Shown here one piece after another: positions 1 through 10,435 of a stretch of 64,000 nt of DNA. Source of the DNA: Capitulum mitella. Its lineage: Eukaryota > Arthropoda > Thecostraca > Pollicipedomorpha > Pollicipedidae. The stretch covers positions 16,233,733 through 16,297,732 of the forward strand of contig CP099839.1 in assembly GCA_030062745.1 (NCBI GenBank), given 5' to 3'. The translations under genes were made by a program, and so were the position numbers. Numbering within the stretch: the stretch's first letter is position 1; every line of letters starts with the position of its first letter. The notes under the pieces are model-generated. The model was not told the DNA's origin and did not search any database. It saw only the letters and a program-made list of their open reading frames with translations.

Positions 1-304
1 ATCGACTGCCAGTACCTGCCGTGGTTCTGCAATACTGCGTCCCAAGTGAACAGGAAATGTTTCGGTGATGAACTCGCCGTGCGAACATGTTCCGCGATGA
101 GGGTTAAGCGATAAGGGCGCTGGCTAGCTGATCCGACCTGAACATCAGGTTAGTGCCGCCCTGAGACCCACGGCTCTCGCTGAATTGCATTCCGCCCCCA
201 TTCATTTGACCTGAGGATGGCCTAGAGCCGAAAATTCTCCACCTCTTGCATTTTTACTTCTCCGAGGGTTAGTTACATTTTGCTAATATCGGCGTAATCA
301 TGGC
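1..304. other. Unremarkable non-coding stretch
   Basis: I see no open frame of note, no repeat and no RNA gene here. It is the unique flank on the left side of the first family B element. Confidence 0.5.
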
Positions 305-1516
305 TTAATCTGGCATCCCCTTGGGGGTGTCAAATGAGACACCCTTCAGTTTCTCGCAAATAACTTCTGAACCGTCGAAGTCAGCCCAACGGAACTTTTA
401 GAAGTTGTCCATCAATCAGTTTTACATATTTCTACGTCAAAACCACTTCCATGCTAGGTCTGGTCATGGAGATATGACGTCATAAATGAACCCTTGCACG
501 CATGTTTTCGCCTCTTCGGGTGGTGGCGCGAACACGCTTCCTCTTGTTTGTCATGAAATTCACGAATATAATGCATGCATTGTTTGAGTGTGCATGGAGC
601 ATTGTCCCGAAAAGGAAGCAAAACCGTAGCACGTCAACATTAGAGGTCATGCTTAGGTCACGTTCATGATGGCAGTTGGACTGCTGCATTGTGGGTTATA
701 GAAGTGGCTGCCACTGACTTTCCCCATCGTTCAGGCAAATCTATTTGCATCTCTTAGCAAAGTCCACCAAATGCAACGTGAAGTCATGTCAGGCCACGTT
801 GTAAGTAGATGACAAAATGAAATGGAAAAGATCTTTCACTAGCAGCAGAGAACAATGATTGTTCCTGATCAGGAAAGGAAAATGGCGATCTGTCCTGACT
901 TGGTTTGAGCTTGACCCGATAATGTGAAGACAGAGCAGATTTAATTATCACGAGATGTCATTCCAGTTATGTACTTGACGCTGCTATGAACCCAAGCAAG
1001 TAATTGTAGCTCTTTGACAGGAGGAGAATGCAACCTCATCTGACCTGACCTAGACTGACGTTGACTGGATGAAAAGCAAGTGATGTAAAACTGATCATAA
1101 GAAGGCTTCACTTCATTCCTTTTTGCCATGTCGATCAAAACTGTTGCGTGCAAGCATCGATCTTTGACATGTAAAGGAAGGCCAGTATTTCACCAGACCT
1201 AGATTGACCTTGACCCGGCTTCTTATGCGAAAGACTGTGATCTTTCGTTTGATACCTTATTGAAGGCTCTAAGGCCAGTATTGCCGATGATATGATGTAC
1301 GAACCAGCGTTAGTTTTTCCGACGTCGTGTTATGCGTTTTACGTGACCTGTGACGTCATCATTCATGTGACCAGGACTGACATAGCATTTTCTGAGTCGC
1401 AAGACTCAGGGCTATTGATTTGTGGTAGCCGGTTCAGATCCGACTGTTAGATCCTGAGATAGCAGGGGTGCCCTTTTTGACAGCTTAACCCGGCACCCCA
1501 GGGGGTGCCGGGTGAA
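305..1516 (-). mobile_element. Family B TTAA-type non-autonomous transposon, copy B1
   Basis: The left boundary is TTAA at 305-308 followed by TCTGGCATCCCCTTGGG, and the right boundary is the decayed site TGAA at 1513-1516 preceded by GGGGGTGCCGGG. The interior aligns in reverse with the copies at 14875 and 47358 through shared blocks. These include the GTGTCAAATGAG block near the left end, the palindromic ATGACGTCAT near 475 and the TCCTGAGATAGCAGGGGTGCCC block near 1450. An additional hairpin-like CCCGGCACCCC / GGGGTGCCGGG lies at the right tip. There is no transposase-like open frame, so it is a passive element. Family membership rests on alignment by eye; exact divergence was not computed. 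Confidence 0.78.
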
Positions 1517-2240
1517 GCCGGCCGCGTACCAACCATTTGGCCGGCGATTATCGCTGATATGCACCTACACCTTGCACTGCACAGCTGACGTGCAAAAATT
1601 GGAGCGTATGAGACCTGCATTGTTCATTCATGCGGCTACCTCAGCAGCCTTCAGCGGAAAACAATGGCCAGACAACTGGGGAGGAATCCAGAGATTGCTA
1701 TGGGGACGGGGAGGGACACCTGCGCTTTTGGGGCGCCAGTCGCTGGTCGTCATCACGAAAGGGTTTGGGGCCATGGTGCCACTGGGCCCTTGGGTGCCTC
1801 CAACCTGCGCTGGCCGCAGCGGCGACCTAAGGAATTATATACGGTGGGTTCGGCACTATTGCGTGCGGTTCCCCTATCCCCAGACAAGCCTCGTTCACCG
1901 CCTTGCGCTCCCCAGCACATCGCTTTGTGCCCCCCTCCCCCCACACACAGTGCCATTTCTTGGCTGCGTTGCCGAGGCTGCAGACCCTTTGGTGCCGGAG
2001 GAAAACTTTTGGATCCAATCAAGGCTCCATCCACCTGCAACGCAAAGATGTCCCGGACTGTGGCGGGAGCGGCGCCTCAGCGCTCCGCACAGAACGCCTT
2101 TTGACTGCCTGGCGTTGTGGTTCCGCACTTGGTCTCGTGCATCACTACCACGGGATCCGATGTACGTGCACTTAAAGGCATCATGCTGACCTATAAAGCG
2201 GGCTCTTGCTGATTTGAAACGGGAGTTCAGTCTATACATA
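1517..2240. other. GC-rich island, open in several frames
   Basis: The stretch from about 1650 to 2120 is GC-rich and free of stops in several frames on both strands at once; the longest frame runs 1512-2189 on the plus strand. That pattern is what base composition alone produces, and none of the translations resembles a known family. It could be a CpG island or a decayed exon, but I cannot support a gene. Confidence 0.4.
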
Positions 2241-2448
2241 TATTAAGATTTGTTTTATTTTATACAGCTTCAGTCGACCAAAACATAACGCTATGGGTGA
2301 TGCATGGAAGGAATAGCCCAAAAAGGATTTTGCTCATCCCTCAAACATTTCGGGACATACCTGCGCACCTGTTACGCACCGATCGAAATGCACTGTCTTA
2401 TACGCGATATACGTATATGACCAAGCTAGTGAATATGATTTACCCTCC

Positions 2449-3621
2449 TTTACCCCATTCCCGGAGGGCTAGACAGGTACGGCCGATTCCCGGCACGGGG
2501 ACGGACTCGCCCCCCCCCGAGATCTCAAGAACTATTCTTCCGATTTAATCGCAACAAACGGCAATCGATTTGTCATGACGTGAACTATTTTTATAAAAAA
2601 AGTTTTCGAAATTTTGAAAGGATTGAACACAAAGGGGACAAAAAAGTCAAAATGGGGGATATTTTTGGGCTTCTTATAACTCTGTTGTTTATGGGCCAAT
2701 TTTGACAAAATTGGTATGAATCGAGAGATTATGAATGGGGTTTTTACCATTGGTCCGTCAAAGGCGTTCACAGGGTTTTCAAAATAGGAGGACAGTTTTT
2801 CAAAAACTGATTTAGCGAAAAAGTTAAAGACACTTTTTTGGCTTCTACTAGTCATGCTATGCTGAAGAAATACAAATCGCATCACAATGTTTGTGTAATG
2901 TTAGCATAGGTGGTGCCAGGGACATGAAAAAGGGGGGGGGGACTGTCCTGGTCACATGCTCATCAGATTAATTGACTATCTTTAACCTGAAATAACCTCC
3001 AGTGACCTTACAGCCACTTGGAATGATCTTGTTTGCATTTAATATTGTCTGAAAACGTTTCCAGTCACTTGAATCCACTCTTTTTCTGAAAATTCCATCT
3101 TACGGCTGTTGTGATGTAAGGTACGTTCACTGACATTTTAGGTCATAGCTCCGTGACCCGACCTGACGTCGAGCTGAAACTTGATACACGAGTCGAGAAC
3201 ATCCTTTTACGTCATAGATATTCCGGATTTGGCATTTGAAAAAATAGCGCCAAAATTTTTCCTATGAAACCTAATTTTTACTTTTGACCTTGACCTGACC
3301 TTGTGAATTGTCCTCAGATGAACAAAACTGTAGTTGCGTGTTACCCAACTATTTTCCTATACATCCATATAAAGTTTTAAGTTCTATCTTAAAAACGCTA
3401 CTTTTGATAGTCACTCTCCTTTTACCCTCAACAGGGCCAAAAATGGCCTGAGGTGCCTCCCAAAAACGTCACCTGGTTCCGCCCCTGAGCAAAACAGAAT
3501 CACGAAATTTTGTCGCAGTACGTGGAAAAAATACCTAAAAAAAGTCACAAGGTTTCGTGAAGCTGCATCAAAAACCCTGGAATTGGCAAGCAAAAAACCC
3601 GACGGGGGGTTATAGGGTTAA
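2449..3621 (+). mobile_element. Family A TTAA-type non-autonomous transposon, copy A1
   Basis: This copy starts at the altered site TTTA (2449-2452) followed by CCCCATTCCCGGAGGGC and ends in TATAGGGTTAA at 3611-3621. It aligns along its whole length with the better-preserved copies at 32809 and 41001. Shared blocks include the GTTAGCATAGGTGGTGCCAG block near 2901 and the triple TGACCT cluster at 3285-3301. Its ends and its DR4 cluster near 3000 are more decayed than in those copies, so it is an older insertion. It has no coding capacity. Confidence 0.85.
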
Positions 3622-3930
3622 AGAAAGAAAGAAATGCACACATCGTTGTGCGCAAAAGTAGAAATGCGGTAGACGCGAAGAATTGCGCATGCATAGAATA
3701 AAATATCATACAAAAATTTGCGTATATAAATAATTGCTATGGGAAGATTTACGCATACGAAGAAATGCGATACGAGGATTTGCGTGTATGCGAAGAAATC
3801 GATACGAAAAAATGCGTATACGAAGTTCCGCGGAGACAAAGAAATGCGTATGAGGAGATTCGCGTGTACCAAGTTTTGTGACACGGATATATGCATACAA
3901 AGAAATGCGATACGAAGTTCTGTCCTGGAA
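3622..3930. repeat. Degenerate tandem array of GAAATGCGTATACGAAG-like units
   Basis: The motif GAAATGCG(T)ATACGA recurs about every 15-45 bases, for example near 3760, 3793, 3808, 3838 and 3899, alternating with TTTGCGTGTAT-like segments. The array begins directly after the 3' TTAA of element A1. Overlapping open frames on both strands here are a by-product of the repeat. Confidence 0.6.
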
Positions 3931-4850
3931 CCTGGTAGGCGTTCACGCACTGGATTTGGCCGGATCGTGATTGCCTGATGTGGTGCCCGTCGATCTAACA
4001 TTTATCGTTCATCCTTGCCCTAACGAAATTCCCACGCGGGCTCGGTGTGCGCGAGCTTCTACATATTTAAAGAGGTGTCGGCACGTATCTTGCCGGCGAT
4101 ATCGGCTGTGCGGCGTCGTCGGCACGCTGCGATCCACGTAATAGTTTTGCACACCGAGACAATAAGGCTTCATTTGGCGCCTGCGACACGGCGGTGCTCG
4201 CTTTGAACAATACTAGGTGAACCGGTCACAACGTTAACTCCGCTCGCCAGCTGCTTCCGCTCGTTCTCCAGCAATTAAAATGTAAACTGACAAAACTGCG
4301 GCGATCTTGCGTAGTTTTCGACGTGTTTGTAGTTGCCGGTAGTGTCAGTTAACTCAGCAACGCGCCCCGCCAAATGTCAGTTTTTTCTCCTTTTGTAACT
4401 TCTCCTATAAATCTATAAATGGGAACAACGGGAGGGCGCAGGGGGGAGGTAAGTTCAATCGGGTGTCGGTCTCAGCGTGATGATTTTGGCTGCGTCCTCT
4501 GCTTCAGGGCTGGACGATAGTTTGGTGAGCTAATCAAACTAAGCGACTTAATTACTGTTGAGCGTTATATGGACAACGATCTAAACAAAACGATTGCTCA
4601 CGAACTCTGACCTAGCAAGTATGCTCACGTTTGTCACAATTCAACGGTACTTTCCTCAGGATCTTTGGTCAATTTCACATATCGTCCGCACTCTGCGCGC
4701 CCTTTACAAGAAATCATTCTCCTTAAGCATATGCACACGTCAGATTAAAATACGTATCCGCTTCTCAATCCCCACTGTTCATATCGGATTCCTTGATATT
4801 TCAGTTCTACACCCCATCGCCGATACACATGACATCCTCATCACAAAATG
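3931..4850. other. Non-coding stretch with a TATA-like element
   Basis: No gene is supported. Two TATAAAT motifs lie at about 4405-4420, and a sequence with the form of a splice donor, GAG then GTAAGT, lies at 4446-4454. This spacing is too tight for a normal first exon, and such hexamers are expected by chance many times in 64 kb. Confidence 0.3.
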
Positions 4851-5290
4851 TCCTACTTGTGCCAGGGCGGCGCTCGAGCAGCGACGGGATCCAGACCCTC
4901 TCCCACCTTCTCCCTGTCCTTCCTCGGCGGCGCGCGCCATTCTCGGCCAGGACCGTTTACCTCATTGCTGGGTTTCCCTGAGTGGCGGGGGCGGACGCAG
5001 GAATTGGACGGAACATGGGAGGGCGGGCAGAAGTCGCTTCCGTCAGCGATCATTTTTTAAAGCGGTCGGTGACTGCGGCTGCGGTGTCGGCCGTTCTGTA
5101 CTGCGGAGGACTCCGGGCCTGGACTCGAGAGCACAGCTGAGGCCGCGACGTAAGCTTCCTCTTTACTGTCGCCAGCACGGCGAGGCCGCAGACTGCGGCG
5201 GGCACACGGTGCCGGCGGCACTGCTGCTGCCGAATCTCGGAAAATCTAGAAGTTCTGCTGCCTCTCTCCCTCTCGAACTGCTCTGATTTT
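4850..5290. other. GC-rich island with long chance-type open frame
   Basis: This island underlies the longest open frame in the window, 4594-5286 plus strand, 230 codons. The first half of the frame is AT-rich and the second half GC-rich with Arg/Pro/Gly-rich translation. Several frames are open over the GC-rich half. No domain is recognisable, so I do not call a gene. Confidence 0.4.
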
Positions 5291-6440
5291 CTCCTTTCTA
5301 CTATTCCCTCCCGATTTGACCTAGATCTTTGTTCTGTCGTGGCACGCTCTCACGGCTGTCGGGAACTTATCCTGCCATCTCACCATTGTTATCCTTATTT
5401 GGCGAGGTCCGGCGCCCTTGGTCTCTGTCTCCTGGAATCTTTCCAGCGCTGTTCCATTTCCCGGAGGCGCGGCGTGGCCGACAGCCAGGTATTATCGTTT
5501 GTTGGACCAGGGAGGTCATGACTACCCCTCCGGTTTTTTGAGGCTATCTAGAAAATGAACAGGCGCAGAGATACGAAATTTTGACTACATGTTTACGCAT
5601 CATTTTTATATCCTGTGTCAATTTTTTGGGCTCATAGCCATCCGAAACTATTGGTTTCTGACATATCGTAAGACCGTGTTCCAAAAATGGAAGTGGCATA
5701 ACATTTTGTAAAATTTACGGATTGGCATGAAACTTTTCATGTTATGGCAAATGGAACAGTTCTATTATCTCGCTTTTTTGGAAATGCCCAGGCCATTGAC
5801 TTTAAGTCAGCTAAACTTCCAGCCTTTTATCGTTTGCTTTTAAAATTGTGGAACTGATTCGACAGCTTTGAAGCTTGCATACACAACCTGGTGCTTCTCA
5901 AATCATTTGCACACGTAGTCGTACGGCCTGATTCGTGACTTGGGCTCATATCGCTTTTCATACCGAGTTTTCAGATCCGCAACCGAGTACAGTTCTTTGG
6001 TTTACGGTCTTGGAATGCTTATTTGTAACCAAGAGTTCTTCGGAAACGCTAGTTTATGACAAGAACTTACTTGCCAATGGTGACACAATCCCATGTGGTC
6101 CAGGCTGAATTGATTTGATTTTTTATTTGCTTGTTTTCAATGCGTACGCATTTTGCATGACCGCAAATGATAAGAACTTCACCCATGCCATCTTTTTATA
6201 TTTTTGTATGTAATATTCTGTACTAATATATTTATACTAATATATCACATACATTTTTCTATACTAATATATTTATATTCTGTCCCACATAGAGGCCCTA
6301 GTTTTCAAAATTTTCTGCAAAAAATGTAAGAAGGGTAATTTGACATAACCTGTGAAGACCTTAATATTGACGTTATTTGAAGAAAAAACAGATTCTTTCT
6401 TTTATTTTCGCCTTGGGCTTTACAACGACGTTTCTTCTTT
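5291..6440. other. AT-rich non-coding stretch
   Basis: No open frame of interest is present. A small decayed repeat of TACTAATATATTTATA-like units lies at about 6221-6280. The rest shows nothing I can name. Confidence 0.45.
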
Positions 6441-6888
6441 TCCATATGGATTATAGTTCTTGAGATCTTGGGGGTGCCATGTCCCCCTGCCCGGCGAGGG
6501 TGGATCCGGAGGCCGACCCGGCGAGGGTTAACATTCCAACGAGCCTTCCCAAGCTTGCGTCAGCTGTCGCCTGGTGTGCCGACCAGATCAGTGTGGTGTT
6601 TTCTGCCGGTTCTTGCGGACCACCTTCCTCCGGTGGTGTTCTTTTCGGACCGGTGGCCCGGTAATAGAGACGGCTGCGCCCGTGTCGCCGGGTCATTTGA
6701 AAAGGAATCCGGCCACCTGCTCCCGTAATGGGCGTGTTTTGCCAAAAGGCGCACTGGTCAGGTGCGCGCTGCTCCCCCTCCATTGTTTGGTACACGGGTG
6801 CGCGGAGCTGTCCGGCGATGGGAGGTGGTGATAGGCGGGTCGGGGCTGACGGCCAGGCGGCATTAGGGCATGATACCTGGGATACGCC
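6441..6888. other. GC-rich stretch before the (TA)n tract, possible transposon relic
   Basis: The left edge, from about 6453, resembles the reversed 5' end of family A (AGTTCTTGAGATCTTGGGGG), but similarity is lost after about 50 bases. The remainder is GC-rich and open in several frames on both strands. I see no gene. Confidence 0.3.
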
Positions 6889-6892
6889 TATA

Positions 6893-6941
<49 letters not shown>
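6889..6941. repeat. (TA)n microsatellite
   Basis: Uninterrupted TA dinucleotides run for about 53 bases with one early G. The tract forms the outer edge of the left arm of the adjoining palindrome. Confidence 0.95.
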
Positions 6942-6945
<4 letters not shown>

Positions 6946-7321
6946 GATTGATATGCACAAAGCAGAGCGCAAAACAAGTACAGCTCAAATACAACATATA
7001 TTCCTTATCATGTGAAACTGCACCACCTTGACTAGCCAGCCCTTCACAGTTTTGTGGGCCATAGGGAATAATTCAAATACGTTTGATCCTCTCCCAAATT
7101 ATTAAGGCGCAATGTAAAACCAAAATGAACATTCAGCTAGGCTTAGTAAATCGCACAACATCGTTCCAACCAAGGAAGCCAACACCATGGAGAAATTTTC
7201 CACCAGAGGCTTCACTGAAATGCGCATATATCCGCTTATACTTTTCAATTCTTCAGCACTTATTATTGTCAAGAGAAAAACTTGCTAGCAATCAGATTGA
7301 CATTGATTCCGTAAGGTGTTA

Positions 7322-7365
<44 letters not shown>

Positions 7366-7408
7366 AATGTAACACGTTACGGAAGCAATGTCAGTATACA
7401 TATAGCAA

Positions 7409-7458
<50 letters not shown>

Positions 7459-7847
7459 AACAATGTAACACGTTACGGAAGCAATATCAGTGTGATTGCT
7501 AGCAAGTTTTTCTCTTGACAATAATAAGTGCTGAAGAATTGAAAAGTATGAGCGGATATATGCGCATTTCAGTGAAGCCTCTGGTGGAAAATTTCTCCAT
7601 GGTGTTGGCTTCCTTGGTTGGAACGATGTTGTGCGATTTACTAAGCCTAGCTGGATGTTCATTTGGTTTTACATTGCTCCTTAATAATTTGGGAGAGGGT
7701 TAAACGTATATGAATTATCCCTACGGCCCACAAAACTGTGAAGGGCTGGCTAGTCAAGGTGGTGCAGTTTCACATGATAAGGAATATATGTTGTATTTGA
7801 GCTGTGCTTGTTTTGCGCTCTGCTTTGTGCATATCAATCTTTCATAT
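6938..7847. repeat. Near-perfect 0.9 kb palindrome centred on (TA)n
   Basis: The left arm (6938 to about 7335) and right arm (about 7450 to 7847) are reverse complements with roughly a dozen differences over about 390 bases. Arm tips read ATATGAAAGATTGATATGC outward. Both strands therefore encode the same open frame on opposite arms, beginning MNIQLGLVNRTTSFQPRKP. I do not recognise that peptide and take it to be incidental. The centre holds two (TA)n tracts (7327-7362 and 7412-7453) and a direct repeat of an AACAATGTAACACGTTACGG-type sequence at about 7363 and 7458. It may be a foldback element; no clear target duplication is visible because the edges run into TA-rich sequence. Confidence 0.9.
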
Positions 7848-7879
7848 TTTTGGAAATTCATATAACTGCAATCTGTATA

Positions 7880-9135
7880 CCTATTGAGTAAGGAGTGTTG
7901 CTTCGCTTTTTTGTCTTTCTGTGTGTCGTTCTGTCTGTCTGCCTGCAAATCTCCGATCCGGTCTTGTGGCCAAACGGGATGGCGGATCGGCACGTGCCGC
8001 GCTCCGTTCAAAATTCCTCCCGTGCCACCAGGGTATCTCCTAATTTTCGTCGCGCTGCGACCTGCCGACATCGTCTCGGTTCCGGCGAGTTTTCTCGGCA
8101 ACCACCAGTTGGATCGCCTCGAGACGCATCAACTTGAAACGAGAATTGACCAGGCAGTCGCGTGGCACATAGCATGTTTCAATGCGCGGCACGAGTCATG
8201 CGTGAGCGATGGCAATGTGAAAAAGCTGCTTGTGGGCGTCTTTGAAGGTTGAGTGTATTGCTGGCGATCTGGAGATGGCAGCGGCTCGGAAAAAGCATCA
8301 CGGTGTGGTCTATTGTAAAGTCTTTCGTTCGCACCGAAAACCCAGCGGCTTCGTCCCACGGTTCGGGCGCAATCCCGCCTGGAAGCAGACGATGCAATAT
8401 TTTCGAACCTCTTGTCGATTCCAGTTCAGTATCGCATAGAGACTCTTGAATTTCTGTAATGAAAATATGACCGTGCAGCCAGTTCTTTTGTGCTCCGTAT
8501 CCACCCAATAACTAGCATATTATTTGTGGTTTGTCTGTAATATGTCTTTTGGTAAAGTCCTATGTCTTAACGTGATTTATCGGGACCATGCCGGCTGCAG
8601 TCGCTGGCTAAATTCACAGCCAAACAAAATGAAAAGCGCACGGGGGCTCAAAACCTAGGATCCGCGTGGTCGAGAACTCGGCACTTTTCGTTGTCAAAGT
8701 AGCCTTGGTTTCAGAACGTTGTCCTTGCCACCCAGGAACAGTGACTCGAAATGGATATCCCCTCGAAAAAAATAAACAGCACATCGCATAGCGCCCTGTG
8801 AGCGCCTAGGACTATGGGCGTACCGTTCATGAGCAAAGAGCAAAGTGATTATTTTCCATCCTTTCGCCTTTTGTGTCAGACATAGAGATAGTCACCAGAT
8901 TCAGATTGTCAAAGCGAAATGCAAAATAAAATCAAGTGCATCTAAAAACGGCGTCTGTCAAGCACAGGAGTGTCCAACGAGAAGCACGTTACCCTCATTT
9001 ATGACAATCCAAACCCCAAAGCCAAAAACCAACCAAAGATCCCACATGTGCTTCAAAACCGATACTTTTGGAAACCGGGCAGTTTCACCGTGCATAAAAC
9101 TTGCTTAACGAAGTAAGCGACAAACCCTAGTCTAT
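7880..9135. repeat. Diverged tandem duplication, unit 1
   Basis: This unit aligns head-to-tail with 9135-10435. Shared landmarks occur in the same order in both: CTGTCTGCCT, GGCACGTG/GGCACATG, TTCCGGCGA, GTGCTGGCGATC-like, GACTCGAAATGG and ending with the CCCTAGTCTAT-like edge. Minus-strand frames in both units share a peptide block containing LFPSRC, but frames shift elsewhere. I cannot say whether the unit was ever coding. Confidence 0.65.
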
Positions 9136-10435
9136 ATACTTTGGAGTAAAGCGTGCCTGTTTCTCTGTCTGCCTAACCAATGGGCACATGTCGCGCACCG
9201 TTCGAAAGGTCTCGCGCTCTGTCGGCGTAGGAGCTGACTCGTCGCGCTACGACCCGTCGTTGGCGCGTGCTGTGCGTTTCAAGGGGGGTTTTAGCCCATG
9301 AGGATAGCACATAACGAGAATCATCGACAGCGTCAAACCTCGCCTCGATTCCGGCGAACTCCTTCGGCCACGACGTGTCGGGTCGGCTCGAAACGCGCCT
9401 ACGTGGGATGAGAAGTGAAAGGACAACCGCGCGGCGCTCGGCACGTTCCAGTGCGCGCGGCACGTGATACGCGCAAGCGGTGGTAATGTGAAAAATGCTC
9501 CTCTGAACACTTTTCAGGATTAAGTGTGGTGCTGGCGATCCAGAGATTGCAGCGACTTGGAAAAAGGATCACGATATAGCTCCGTTCATCCTCTGTCCCT
9601 TGTGCCGACAGCCAAACGCCTCCGACCCATGCTTTGGACGCCACGTCACCTGGAAGGGGACCATGCACTCATTCTTTAATCTCCGATCGATTCCACTTCA
9701 ACATCGCAAGGAGGCCCTTGATTTTTCGCAATGAAAATCACTCCGACGTGTACTCCGTGCTTCTGTGCCCTAGATTTTCCCAAATATTGTCGAAATTTAA
9801 CGCGGTTGAGTTACATTCCATCTTCTCGTGAGGTCCTGCACAACCTAACGCGGACTGTTCGAAAAAAGAATCCCTTGCGGACTGCAGTCCCTGGCTAGAT
9901 TCACAGTCAAATAAACTAACTGATGTACACGCACACGGCCCAATTCCAGGGATCCCCTTGGTAAAATGGTGACTTTTTTGTTTTCAAGGCGGTCTCCGTT
10001 GCAGCAAACCGTATCGGTAAGCCAAGGTCAGAGAGACTCGAAATGGGTACTCGCCTCGAACGAAATCCAATGCCCAATCATACAGCATCGTGCACGTGCA
10101 CCAGCATACAACATATGTCACGTTCAGAGACTAAAAGATCAAAATGGACTTCTATAGCGTTTTTGTTGCGTACCATTAGCATCAGACTGAGAGTCGGATG
10201 CTGCCTCTCGTCGAGAAGGAAACTGGAAAGGCATTGGCATGTGGTATAGATCGCGTTAGGCGCGTAGGACCCGTCACGCGCAGGAGCTTACACGGAATAC
10301 TTATTGCCTTATTTCTCAGAACTTGCAATTAATACAGAAGTCACAGTGGCTCAAAACCGGTACCACTCCAAGCCAACCTGTACAGAGGAACGCAGGAGCT
10401 CTGCTTAAAGAAGGAAGCGGTGAGCCCTAGTACTA
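9135..10435. repeat. Diverged tandem duplication, unit 2
   Basis: This is the second copy of the unit starting near 7880, with the same order of landmarks and several short insertions and deletions. By eye the two copies differ at roughly a third of positions, so the duplication is old. No repeat boundary signature is visible. Confidence 0.65.

Noticed and set aside
1430..1445. GGTTCAGATCC as a polymerase III B-box inside family B
   Set aside because: It deviates from GGTTCGANTCC at the central positions, and no A-box lies at a suitable distance.
1512..2189. 225-codon plus frame
   Set aside because: It starts at GTG inside the tip of a transposon, and four or more other frames are open over the same GC-rich segment on both strands.
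4594..5286. Longest open frame in the window, 230 codons plus strand
   Set aside because: Half AT-rich and half GC-rich, with other frames open over the GC-rich half; no domain, and the frame crosses a composition boundary, as chance frames do.
6451..6972. 173-codon minus frame with poly(Tyr-Ile)
   Set aside because: The Tyr-Ile run is translated (TA)n; the rest is GC-rich island sequence.
7083..7662. Identical peptide encoded on opposite strands (starting MNIQLGLVNRTTSFQ)
   Set aside because: It is produced by the two arms of one palindrome, and the frame runs into Tyr-Ile repeats from (TA)n. It is evidence for the inverted repeat, not for a gene.
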